Below are positions 1 to 8,800 of a stretch of 64,000 nucleotides of DNA, piece after piece. The notes beneath the pieces were generated by a model. It saw only the letters and a program-made list of their open reading frames with translations, was not told where the DNA came from and did no database searches. Position 1 is the first letter of the stretch, and every line of letters begins with the position of its first letter. Source of the DNA: Tianweitania sediminis (GTDB lineage: Bacteria > Pseudomonadota > Alphaproteobacteria > Rhizobiales > Rhizobiaceae); contig NZ_JAGIYY010000001.1 in NCBI RefSeq assembly GCF_017813335.1, forward strand, positions 62,001 through 126,000, written 5' to 3'. Made by a program: the position numbers and the translations under genes.

Positions 1-147
1 GGTGACCTCGTCGCCGGTGCCACACTGGAGATAATTCCAATCTACCTCCGAAAGACGCCGGCGCGCATCGGCGGCAACACCTCTCAACGTCACGTATTTT
101 TCTGACGTGGTGTAGCGATCATCCATGTGGCTTGGCTGTCGGGTCAT
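1..147 (-). CDS. FMN-dependent alpha-hydroxy-acid oxidase/dehydrogenase, N-terminal part (runs off the window)
   Basis: Only the first 49 codons lie in the window; the reading frame is open to base 1. The segment with the pattern LSEVDWNYLQCGTGDEVT resembles the start of the lactate/glycolate oxidase FMN family, where an aromatic-rich Asp-Tyr stretch precedes a Gly-Gly/Gly-x-Gly-Asp-Glu motif near residue 40. I chose the ATG at 147 because GGGAGGGAG precedes it; an in-frame ATG at 126 is the alternative. It begins 23 bases after the RidA stop and is probably the last or a later gene of the leftward operon that starts at 3400. Its family would oxidise an L-2-hydroxy acid to a 2-oxo acid, which fits a pathway that also yields oxo acids by amine oxidation. 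The assignment rests on a short segment. Confidence 0.6.
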   Translation of the reverse strand, partial: MTRQPSHMDDRYTTSEKYVTLRGVAADARRRLSEVDWNYLQCGTGDEVT

Positions 148-169
148 CACGCGGCTCCCTCCCGGGTGG

Positions 170-520
170 TCAATCTTTGGCAGCCGTGAGGACGATCTCG
201 ATCAGCCGCTTGGGATCGCCCAGATCGCAGCCGCCGATGGTGGCGCGGGACGGCAGATCAGCGCCATCCAGCCATTCCAGCCAAGCCTCGTTCATCTCCT
301 CCTTCCGCGACATGTCGCTGAGATAGATGCGTGCCTGCAGGATGTTGCTCTTGCTCGAGCCGAGTTCGTTCAGGAAGGTTTCGAGCTTGGCGCAAGTCTG
401 GCGCGTTTGTTCCTTCATGCCCGTGTTGATGTCATCGGCCGCATGGCCGGCGAAATAAATGACACCATTGTGCTCAACGGCGCCGTATAGCGTGCGAGCC
501 TTGCGATGGCGGGTGATCAT
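170..520 (-). CDS. RidA/YjgF family enamine/imine deaminase
   Basis: 116 residues, a typical RidA length. RidA proteins form trimers in the cytosol and hydrolyse reactive enamine/imine intermediates to oxo acids and ammonium. Visible family features are the N-terminal strand with NGVIYFAGHAADD, the KLETFLNELGSSKSNILQARIYL segment, and the C-terminal PSRATIGGCDLGDPKRLIEIVLTA, which replaces the usual PARAxVxx-LxxPxxxVEI. The catalytic Arg of canonical RidA sits in that PxRA stretch and is present. AAGGACATCACC precedes the ATG. It follows a DadA-like FAD oxidase in the same operon, so it probably hydrolyses imines released by that enzyme. That partnership is inferred from gene order and family chemistry. 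Confidence 0.85.
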   Translation of the reverse strand: MITRHRKARTLYGAVEHNGVIYFAGHAADDINTGMKEQTRQTCAKLETFLNELGSSKSNILQARIYLSDMSRKEEMNEAWLEWLDGADLPSRATIGGCDLGDPKRLIEIVLTAAKD

Positions 521-596
521 GGTGATGTCCTTTTTCTCGCGGAAAGCAGGATGGTGGCTCGCTTCGAGCGCACCGGGTCAAAGCTGACGCTGCGCG

Positions 597-1715
597 TCAG
601 GCGGTGGGGGTGAGGCCTTGCGGGCTATACGGGTTCAAAGACCGATCGAGCGGTTGACCGGAAACAAGGTCAGCCAGGCACTTGCCGGCGAACGGACCCA
701 CCGTGAGGCCGGACGCCCCGAGCCCATTGCCGATCGTCAAGCCTGGCAGGCCTGGAACGCGACCAAGAATTGGGCGGATGGTGGGCGCTGCCGGCCTGAA
801 GCCGATCCGCGTTTCGATATGGGTGGCGTTGGCCAGGCCGGGCGCGATCGACAGACCCGCGGAAAGCACCTCGTGCTGGCCAGCGGCGGTCACCCTGTAA
901 TCGAAACCTGAATTGTCTTCGCGCGTCGCCCCGATCACGACGCGTGAGTCGTCGAAGGCCAGCAGGTAATGGCTCCCCATCGGCAACAATACGGGCCATT
1001 GCGCCGTGGCCACTCCGGGCAGCGACAGATGCACGATCTGCCCCTTCTGCGGCTGAACCGGGTGATGAAGGCCAAGCGGCTGGAGAATGCGCGACGCCCA
1101 CGCGCCGGCGGTTACCACGATTTCATCGGCATGCAGCTGCTGTCCGCTGCTTCCCAGTGTGAGGAGCCCGCCATCTCTCATAGCCAGCGAGACATTGTCC
1201 CGGCGATATGTGGCGCCGAGCGAAATCGCGGCGCGAAGCATGGCGGCTGCAAGGAGCCGGGCATCCACGCGGGCTGCCCCCGATATGTGGATCGCTGGCA
1301 GACCGTCCCGCAGCGGAGGAAAAAGTGCGCGCGCTTCGGCTGGAGTCAAGCGGCTGACCTTGCCCGCTTCAGGAGCAGCTTTGGTGCGCTCACGCACCCG
1401 CTGTTCGGCGGCTTCAAACTCGCCGGGGTCTTCCGCAACAACCAGGGCACCAACCTTCCGGTAGCCAAGACTGGTTTCACCGCGTGCCACGAGACCGGTG
1501 ATCAGCTCGTCATAGAACCGGGCGCCGGCGGCATACATCTCATACCATTCCGGCTCGTCAGCCTTCGTGGCCCAAGGGCAAACGATGCCGGCACCAGCAA
1601 GGGTCGCCTTGCCCTGGTGTTCCTCGTCCACCACGTCGACCTTTACGCCCTTGAGAGCGAGGTGGTAGGCCGTGCTGGCGCCAAGAATGCCGGCGCCGAT
1701 AACCAAGACGCGCAT
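597..1715 (-). CDS. FAD-dependent amino-acid oxidoreductase (DAO/DadA-like)
   Basis: 372 residues from the ATG at 1715, which has AAGGAAGG directly upstream; two further ATGs at 1736 and 1730 lack a ribosome site. The N-terminus carries the Rossmann dinucleotide motif VIGAGILGASTAYHLA followed by an acidic residue at the end of strand 2. The C-terminal FRPAAPTIRPILGRVPGLPG...GLGASGLTVGP is the second FAD-contact region of the DAO family. Members oxidise D-amino acids, glycine, sarcosine or similar amines to imines. It lies between a family-5 binding protein and RidA in one leftward operon, which suggests oxidation of an imported amino compound followed by imine hydrolysis. The substrate cannot be read from the sequence. 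Confidence 0.85.
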   Translation of the reverse strand: MRVLVIGAGILGASTAYHLALKGVKVDVVDEEHQGKATLAGAGIVCPWATKADEPEWYEMYAAGARFYDELITGLVARGETSLGYRKVGALVVAEDPGEFEAAEQRVRERTKAAPEAGKVSRLTPAEARALFPPLRDGLPAIHISGAARVDARLLAAAMLRAAISLGATYRRDNVSLAMRDGGLLTLGSSGQQLHADEIVVTAGAWASRILQPLGLHHPVQPQKGQIVHLSLPGVATAQWPVLLPMGSHYLLAFDDSRVVIGATREDNSGFDYRVTAAGQHEVLSAGLSIAPGLANATHIETRIGFRPAAPTIRPILGRVPGLPGLTIGNGLGASGLTVGPFAGKCLADLVSGQPLDRSLNPYSPQGLTPTA

Positions 1716-1795
1716 GCGCCTTCCTTCCATCGTCATTTTCTGAGGACGATCCGGCGCCGTAACGCGCCGGTCTCCATTTCGCGGCTTCGCTGCCG

Positions 1796-3400
1796 CTATT
1801 CCACCGTGACGCCCGAGAAGCGGCTGGTCCCGAAGATGGCAGGGACATAGCCTTTGACCGACTTGTTCACCGCCGTGATGGTGTCTGCGCCGCCCAGGAT
1901 CACCGCCGGCACTTCCTCGTGGAAAACTTCCTGCGCCTGGAGGTACAGCTTCTCGCGCTCCGCTTGGTCCGTGATGGAGCCGGCCTTGTTCATCAGCGTG
2001 ATGAAGGTGTCATTGCACCAGGAGCCGATGTTGGACGGGCTCGGCTTTCCCTCGGCGTTACAGGTGAAGTAGTTGTTCGGGATCTGGCTCGGATCCGGGA
2101 AGTCGTAGATCCCGCCGAACATGCCGACCTTGGCTTCGCCCTGGCGCGAGCGGGTGATGTATTCCGACCATTCATAGGAGATGATCTCGGCCTTGACGCC
2201 GATCGCTGCCCAATCCGCCTGGATGAACTCAGCGGCACGACGGCCATGCGGCATGTAAGGGCGAGACACGGGAACCGCCCAAAGTTCGGTGGTGAAGCCG
2301 TCGGGATAGCCGGCTTCCGCCAGCAGCTTCTTGGCAAGTTCAGGGTCATAGTTATAGGGGCCGATATGATCCGCCGAACCCCACAAGGCCGCCGGAACCA
2401 GGGATCCCGTTACCTTGCCCCTGCCATCATAAACCACGTCAACCAGCGGCTGCATGTTGATCGCGTGGGCAAGCGCTTCACGAACCTTCTTGTTCTGAAG
2501 AATTTCGTCCTTGAAGTTGAAAGTGATGAAGCCGGAGGAGGCGACGGGCGTGTTCACCGCTTCCAGCGTTTCGCTGCTCTCGATCCGTTCCAGATCGGCC
2601 AGGTTCGGGTAAAGCGCGATGTGGCACTCGCCGGCCAGCGCGCGCTGCAGGCGCACCGTGGCATCGGCGCTGATGGCCATCACCACACCATCGACCTTGG
2701 GTGTGCGCGCTTCGTTGCCGATCGCAGCGCCCCAGGTTTCGGCAAAGGGCGCGAGCCGAACAACGGCGTCCTGCTGATAAGCGGCGAGCTGGAAGGGGCC
2801 TGTACCGATGGGCTCCCGATCGAACTGGTCCGGCGTTCCCGCTTGCTGGAGCTTGTCGGCATATTCCGCGGAGGTGATTGCCAGAGACTGGTGCGCCATG
2901 ATGCCGATGAAGGGCGCCAGCGGCGCCTTCAACGTGAATGCCACCGTGTGATCATCAATCTTTTCGACGCTCTGCAAGGCTTCGGCCAGCTTGGTGTTGA
3001 ACGTGACATAGGTGCCGCCGCTTACCGCCGCATATGGGTGGTCGTCCTGCAGCATGCGATCGAAGGTGAACACGACATCGTCGGCATTGAAGTCCCGCGT
3101 CGGCGTGAACTGGCTGTTGGATTGCCACTTCAAGCCCTCTCGCAGCTTGAACGTGTAGGTCTTGCCGTCATCCGATACGCTCCAGCTTTCCGCGAGAGCC
3201 GGATCGATGTCAGATCCTCCTGCCTTCACCGAAACCAGATTGTCATAGATCTGGCCAAGCACCGTCAGCGTGGTGCCGTTGCTTGACAGCTGCGGGTTGA
3301 AGACTTCCGGCGATCCTTCCAGGCATACGGACAGGTTCGCGGCAAAAGCCGGTGACGTTGCCAGGAGTGCCACGCTGCAAAGGCTAAACAGAGATTTCAT
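1796..3400 (-). CDS. ABC transporter substrate-binding protein, family 5 (peptide/oligopeptide type)
   Basis: 534 residues starting at the ATG at 3400, preceded by GAGGGGATC. A Sec signal peptide MKSLFSLCSVALLATSPAFA is followed by LSVCLEGSPEVFNPQLSSNG and the SBP_bac_5 core, including LAESWSVSDDGKTYTFKLREGLKW near residue 75 and the FDRMLQDDHPY region. Family members bind di/oligopeptides, nickel, opines or glutathione in the periplasm and deliver them to DppBCDF-type permeases. No cognate permease or ATPase genes are in the window, so they would lie beyond base 1 or elsewhere. First gene of the operon with the DAO-like oxidase and RidA; the LysR gene on the opposite side is a likely regulator. 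Confidence 0.9.
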   Translation of the reverse strand: MKSLFSLCSVALLATSPAFAANLSVCLEGSPEVFNPQLSSNGTTLTVLGQIYDNLVSVKAGGSDIDPALAESWSVSDDGKTYTFKLREGLKWQSNSQFTPTRDFNADDVVFTFDRMLQDDHPYAAVSGGTYVTFNTKLAEALQSVEKIDDHTVAFTLKAPLAPFIGIMAHQSLAITSAEYADKLQQAGTPDQFDREPIGTGPFQLAAYQQDAVVRLAPFAETWGAAIGNEARTPKVDGVVMAISADATVRLQRALAGECHIALYPNLADLERIESSETLEAVNTPVASSGFITFNFKDEILQNKKVREALAHAINMQPLVDVVYDGRGKVTGSLVPAALWGSADHIGPYNYDPELAKKLLAEAGYPDGFTTELWAVPVSRPYMPHGRRAAEFIQADWAAIGVKAEIISYEWSEYITRSRQGEAKVGMFGGIYDFPDPSQIPNNYFTCNAEGKPSPSNIGSWCNDTFITLMNKAGSITDQAEREKLYLQAQEVFHEEVPAVILGGADTITAVNKSVKGYVPAIFGTSRFSGVTVE

Positions 3401-3547
3401 CGGCAGATCCCCTCTTGATTGATGGCTCATGCCTCCAACAGGCATCGCCAGGTTGCGACTAAGGAAGGCTCGCGTGATATGATTGTCAAATAGCTTGTTC
3501 TCCGATCATTATAACCAAAACTCATATTGCCTCTCGGAGCGCCCCCG

Positions 3548-4453
3548 ATGAATGTTCGCCAGCTCGAAGCCTTCCAGGCGACCATGGAAACAGGCTCCGT
3601 GTCCCGCGCCGCCGAGCGCCTGGGCGTGAGCCAGCCGGCGGTCAGCAAGCTTTTGCGCGCGTTTTCCGACAGTTGCGGCTTCGGCTTGTTTGTGCGCAGC
3701 GGCGGACGGCTGGTGCCGACGCAGGAAGCGCGCGCCTTGGCAACAGAGGTCGAGCGCATGTTTTCGGGGACAGAACGCGTGGCGCGCCTTGCACGCGCGC
3801 TGCGCAATCGCGAATGGGGTGAAGTCAGCGTTGCGGCTCCGCCAGCCTTGGCGACCCGCTACCTCGCCCATGCCTTGGCGCCCCTGCTCAGTGCCCGGCC
3901 CGATCTCCTGTTTACCCTGCAAAGCCGCAACTCGCCGCGCATCGCGGAGCTCGTCGCCGCCCAACAGATCGACATTGGCTTGAGCGTGCTGCCCTCGGAC
4001 CATCCGCACGTGGACGCCGAGATCATCATGCGGTTCGACATGATCTGCATCCTGCCGGCGGGGCATCCGATGGCTGAGCGCAATGCGATCGCGCTGGACG
4101 ACCTGCGCAACGAACCTTTCATTTCGCTGGCGCGCGACGATTGTTCCCTGATGACCATCGACCGCGCCTTCCAGGTGCGCGGCGTGCAGAAGCGCACGGC
4201 CATCGAGGTCCCGCTTTCAGAAACGATCTGCGGTTTTGTGGCGAACGGCGTCGGCGTGTCCGTGGTGCCGCCCTTTGTCGGGCTGGATTACTCCCCGACC
4301 CAGCTGGTGCGGCGCAAGCTGGTTCCGGCCACACCCATGGATGTGTGGATGCTGACTCCCAATACGCGGCCGCCGTCCTTGGCGGCACAAAGGCTGGCGG
4401 AGTTGATCCGCCTCGCCGTTGCTCCCTTCAACACGACAAGAGTCGAGGCTTGA
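3548..4453 (+). CDS. LysR family transcriptional regulator
   Basis: 301 residues. The N-terminal winged helix-turn-helix is plain: MNVRQLEAFQATMETGSVSRAAERLGVSQPAVSKLLRAF. The periplasmic-binding-like effector domain follows, with VSVVPPFVG near the end of the domain. I chose ATG 3548 because GGAG lies 8 bases upstream; a TTG at 3527 gives a longer product with no ribosome site. It diverges from the binding-protein/DadA/RidA operon across about 147 bases and so probably controls that operon in response to its substrate. LysR activators commonly sit in this arrangement. It is convergent with the FAH-family hydratase, with only 6 bases between the stops. Confidence 0.93.
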   Translation: MNVRQLEAFQATMETGSVSRAAERLGVSQPAVSKLLRAFSDSCGFGLFVRSGGRLVPTQEARALATEVERMFSGTERVARLARALRNREWGEVSVAAPPALATRYLAHALAPLLSARPDLLFTLQSRNSPRIAELVAAQQIDIGLSVLPSDHPHVDAEIIMRFDMICILPAGHPMAERNAIALDDLRNEPFISLARDDCSLMTIDRAFQVRGVQKRTAIEVPLSETICGFVANGVGVSVVPPFVGLDYSPTQLVRRKLVPATPMDVWMLTPNTRPPSLAAQRLAELIRLAVAPFNTTRVEA

Positions 4454-4459
4454 GTTCGA

Positions 4460-5281
4460 TCAGCGGAAGCGAATGCTCGGGCCCTCCAGCGGCAAGCCCT
4501 GAAGCTCCACGCTCCACTGCTCTCCCGCTGCGATCGGCAAGGCTCGTGTTACCGTTCCGGTGGACACGATGTCTCCGGCCTGCAGCTTCGGCGCTGCGGA
4601 CTCCGTTGCAAGGAGGTCGACGAGGTGGCGCAGGGCAGCCAAGGGTCCGCCACCCAGAACATTGGTGGCGCGGCCGCGGTCGGCGGTTTGCCCGTTACGG
4701 CTTAGCTCCATATCGAAGCGGGCAAGTGCGTCGTGCCACCGGTCAGCCTCATTGGGGCTGACGGCGACGCGCGAGCCCACAAGCAGCGCCCCGTGCAGAC
4801 CAAAGGCGGCGACCGTGTCGGCTGCGGTAAACCGCCAGCCCGGGAACAAGGATTGAACGATCTCAAAGCCCGGCGCCACCCACTCGATGCACGATAGCAG
4901 CGCCCGTTCGTCCATTCCCGCTTCCGGTACGCGGTGGAAACGGAACATGATTTCGGGCTCGATGCGGGGCTCAACGAGCCTTGTCAGGTCAAAGCTGCCC
5001 TGGAGCTCAGCGAGTTCAAACAACGTCGTGTCGTAGACATAACCCCAGATCGGCGCAGCCACCCCGTATTCGGCCCAGATCGTTGTGTTCGTGAAGCCGA
5101 TCTTGCGGCCAACGACGCGTTCTCCGCGTTCTTCGCGAAGCCGCCGCACGGAAGCCGCGACTTCGTAGGCGGCCGCAAGATCGAGGTCTGGGTGTTGCTC
5201 AGAAAGGGACGCCCGCTGATCGCGGCGCTCCAGGGAACCGAGGAGGTCGGCTGCGAGGCGGTTTGCTTGGGCTTTGCTCAT
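4460..5281 (-). CDS. 2-keto-4-pentenoate hydratase-like protein (FAH superfamily)
   Basis: 273 residues, matching the MhpD/XylJ hydratase length. The acidic metal-ligand motif appears as EPRIEPEIMFRF around residue 105, and VVGRKIGFTN near residue 58 and the C-terminal LQAGDIVSTGTVTRALPI match the fold core. Family members add water to 2-hydroxypenta-2,4-dienoate or decarboxylate related oxo acids in meta-cleavage pathways, using Mg2+ or Mn2+. It stands alone, convergent with the LysR gene, and no ring-cleavage dioxygenase is adjacent, so the substrate is unknown. A second, distant homologue lies at 45935-46693. Confidence 0.85.
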   Translation of the reverse strand: MSKAQANRLAADLLGSLERRDQRASLSEQHPDLDLAAAYEVAASVRRLREERGERVVGRKIGFTNTTIWAEYGVAAPIWGYVYDTTLFELAELQGSFDLTRLVEPRIEPEIMFRFHRVPEAGMDERALLSCIEWVAPGFEIVQSLFPGWRFTAADTVAAFGLHGALLVGSRVAVSPNEADRWHDALARFDMELSRNGQTADRGRATNVLGGGPLAALRHLVDLLATESAAPKLQAGDIVSTGTVTRALPIAAGEQWSVELQGLPLEGPSIRFR

Positions 5282-5483
5282 TCGTGCACTCTAACCGCCG
5301 CTGGCTGAAGAGCAACGGTTTGCTTCCCGGCGAGGATGCCCGTGCCATCCGCTGCTTGCGGTGTCTTTCCGGCACCACCGCCGAAGGGAACGACTGGAAG
5401 CACGTTTTCTTCGGGAGATTGTGCTGGACGTTTTCTCGTGCTCCTGCTTGAAAACACAGGAACATTGAAGATGAGGATCCGTC
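5282..5483. other. Non-coding interval before the small ORF at 5484
   Basis: About 200 bases with no convincing gene. It must hold the promoter of the leftward hydratase (start at 5281) and of the rightward small gene at 5484. No palindrome or recognisable sigma-70 pair stands out. Confidence 0.4.
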
Positions 5484-5759
5484 GTGCCACGCGATCACAC
5501 AGGAATGGGGACGCTTCTGGTGCCCGGTCAGCCGGACAGCAAGGTTGTGTTGGACATCGCGCCGGACGCCACGGGCGGATGGCAAACGGTGCGCGGCACG
5601 ATCAGCGGCGATCCGGTTTCGCTGAACGCGGCCTTCAACAACAATCGGGAGGCGTGCCTGGTGCATGATGCGAGCGGCTTCCGCATGGATGTCACCATCC
5701 TCGACGTGACACCCGAGGGCCTGGCCCATGTCACGCTTGTGGGGATGGGATCGGCCTGA
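5484..5759 (+). CDS. Small hypothetical protein (91 aa)
   Basis: No family recognised. The protein is soluble, without a signal peptide or membrane segment, and looks beta-rich (VVLDIAPDATGGWQTVRGTISG; MDVTILDVTPEGLAHVTLVG). The start is GTG at 5484 because GAGGA lies six bases upstream; ATG 5505 is an alternative with AGGA too close to it. It ends 27 bases before a perfect 20-bp hairpin that also serves the convergent large gene, which supports real transcription. Monocistronic by layout. Confidence 0.55.
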   Translation: MPRDHTGMGTLLVPGQPDSKVVLDIAPDATGGWQTVRGTISGDPVSLNAAFNNNREACLVHDASGFRMDVTILDVTPEGLAHVTLVGMGSA

Positions 5760-5786
5760 GCAGCGCTCCGCTGCCAGCTCCTCAGG

Positions 5787-5830
5787 AAGCATAAAGGCCC
5801 TGCGATGACGATCGCAGGGCCTTTATGCTT
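5787..5830. terminator. Perfect bidirectional rho-independent terminator
   Basis: Two exactly complementary 20-base arms (5787-5806 and 5811-5830) surround the 4-base loop GACG. The core GGCCCTGCGAT/ATCGCAGGGCC is GC-rich, and each outer arm ends in an A/T-rich run, giving a T-rich tail on both strands. It lies between the rightward gene ending at 5759 and the leftward gene ending at 5859, so it can end both transcripts. Confidence 0.92.
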
Positions 5831-5858
5831 TTACGACGGCAAGAGCGGTTGCGCGGCC

Positions 5859-8800
5859 TCAGGCAACCGGCACAAAGCCGGGTGATCCGACCGAGCTGGC
5901 ATCGCCGGCCTGGGCATAGCCGCCGGCACTGCCGACGATTGCGACCTGGTAGGCTGGATCGTTCCACGACACACCGTCCCACACCGCGGAAGCCTTGGCG
6001 TTGCCGCCGAAGGCTGCCCCTGCGTGCTGTTCCGCTTTAAAAGAGCCGACGGTGTCCGACGTTCCGATGGCCGACCCGTCCGACGCGTTGACGGTGGCAG
6101 CGCCATAGTTGAACGCCGTCGCCACATAGCCGTTTTGGTCGAACAGCACGACCGCATCGCTTTTCCCAAGCCCTGCGCCGTCTAGGCCAACAACCGCCAC
6201 GCTGTCAGCTAAGCCCCACGCGGCACGGAATTCTGCCATTTCCGCGTCATTTTCGACCACCGCAACGATCAACGTTTGGCCGGGCGCGATAAGCGTGTTC
6301 TCGGCAAGGGCCACGCCTCCAGAGAAAGTGCCAGCGCTGTCGCTGTAACGCCAGTTCGAAAGATCGATCGCCGTGTCGCCGTAGTTGTAGATTTCGAAGA
6401 AGTCCCCGCCAGAAGCGTTGGAGTTTACTTCGGTGATCAGGAGGCTGTAGTCCGGCAGGGCGTCGATCGTGGAGAAGGCCGTCGAGTCATAGGCAGCCAT
6501 CGGGTTGTTCATGGTGTCCGCGAAGGCGCCAGTACCGATCGAGACCTGGTATTCAGTGTTCAGCGCGAGCAAGCTTGCGAAATCAACCGTGACCCTGTTG
6601 CCGCTGACGAAAACAGCAGCATCCGAGACATCGATCGTGACATCGGCGCCCCCGCTCTGGTTCTCGAGCACGATGGTGCCCGATCCCTTCTGCACCACCT
6701 CGTCGAAGTTGATCACGAGATCGGCAAACGGCGCGACATCGTCGCCCCCAAGCGAAATGCCCGTAACCTGTGGCGCGACGTTGTCTGGCGCCAGGTTGAC
6801 GATGTTGACGCCCGTGAAGCTCAGCACGTCGGCGCCCGACAACGATTGCAGCGCCTGCGCGTCATCGCCCGCGGTTGGATCCGCGTAAGCCAGGCTGATG
6901 ATCGAACCGGCGGCAATCGCCGAAGGAAGGGTCAGCGAAAGCGTGTCGCCGGTGATCGTGACCGATGCCGGTGTCACGTCTACGCCGTCGAGCGTCACGG
7001 TGAAGGCCGCATTGTTTGGCCGTTCTGTTGTGCCCGCGAGCAGCGCCTGGTTGAAGGTCACGCTGATCACCGCGCCGTCCGTGCTTGCATTGCTTACCAG
7101 CGGAGCGCCAAACAGGCTGCCGTTGACCAAAGCGAAGCCGGGCGCTTTTGTGTGGTTGGCTTCCCAGTTCAGGGGATCCTTGATGCTGGCAGCAAGCGAT
7201 TGGAGATCGCTGGCGTCGAGCGAACCGCTGTAGCGGGCATTGGTCTGGTTGGCAGGGTTGACGGTGAAGCTGAGTGCTGCGCCCGCATTTGTCAGCTCAA
7301 CAGGGATTGCACCGGCGCTCCCGCCCAAAGTGAGGCTTGCAACAAAGGTTCCGGGGTTCGTGATGACCCCCGCTCCGCCGTCCACAAGCCCGTCGATCAC
7401 CGCACCCTGCAAGGCGTAGTAGGTTTCCGACTTGCCGACGCCGCCGCCACCGCCCTTGGTGGTGCCGATGTCCGCAACGGGGTTGCCGTTCGTGTCCGTC
7501 TGGATGGTGACAATGGTGCCGGCAGGCAGGTCGCGACCCGCCGTCCATGTGAACGCGGCTTCGTTGGTGATCCCATTGAAGCCCGTTGACGCATCGTAAT
7601 CGCGGTCGGTGAACGTGATGCGGGTGCCGCCGGTGATGTCCGTCATCAGAATGAAGGCAATGGCATCGGGAGCTTCGGCGTTGCCGCCAACAAACAGGAC
7701 ATCGCCTGCCGAAAGAATGGTGGGAGGCGCCGAGGTGATCAGGTCAAGCGGGTCAGCCGGCGTTATGCCTCTGAAGGCATTGCCGAAATGATCCACGATG
7801 GCGCCGTTTTCGATCTGCAGCGTATACGCGGTTTCGAAAGAAAGATCGGTGCTCGGCCGCAGCGTCACAACATTGTAGTTGAAGCTGATCTGCGTGCTGG
7901 TTGCGAGATCGAAGCTTTCCACAACCGCGCCGGTTGCGTCGCGCAGCGTGGCTGTACCCTCGCCCCGCGCGACACCCTCATTGAACGAGAGCACGAACGC
8001 CGTGTCGACGGCAGCACCTTGCGTGCCATCAGCGGGCGAGGCCTCAACCAGGCGCGGTCCGGTCTGGTCCACCACAGCCCTGCCCAGCGTCACTACATTG
8101 CCTTGAAACTGCTGCTCCGACGCCGGCAGATCCTTCGACCCGTCGGTCTGGCCGGGCCAAACCGTGTCGCCATTGTCCTGCAGCAGGAGGAGTTGCGTTC
8201 CTTCCTTGATGCTGGCCGGGGACACCAGAGTCTCGAAGCTGCCCCCGGTTTGCGCCAGAAGGGCGTCCAGATCTGTGTCCCGCTCCACCGGCTGCGAACC
8301 TGTAGTGCCGTCCCAGGTAAACAGGCGGAAATTGTGTTCCACTGCTCCGCTGGATGGTGCGGCCGAGCCGGCGATGATGACGTAGCCGCTGCCGTCGGTA
8401 GCCTTTTCGATCGAGCGAATGCCACGGCCGCCAAGGTTCAACTCGATGGGAGCGCCGAACGTCGCATCGGTTTCGCTGCCGTTCACAAGCTCCGCGTAAT
8501 TTTCGAGCGGAACGATCAGCGCCTTGTCGCGGGTGGTGGTGTCTGTTTGAGGGGCGCGGAAGCCAAGCCACAGCGCACCATCGTCGGGCGACGTCGTCGC
8601 GCCCTCGACCGCGAAGCCGGACGGCTGTTCCGGGCTTGATCCGGCAGCAGAAGAGGCCGCAAAGCCGAAGTAGTTGGCACCCTGACCATGCGCGTTGCCG
8701 GCATCCCAGGCAACCAGTGCGGCTTCGAGACCGGTATAGGCTCCGTTGATGGTGAAGGTCGTGGCAGCGCCTGTGCCCTGGAGTTCGACGCTGAACAGGA

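Noticed and set aside
1919-3286. 455-codon open frame antisense to the family-5 binding protein
   Set aside because: It is the complement frame of a well-supported protein; Arg-rich, His-rich composition and no domain pattern.
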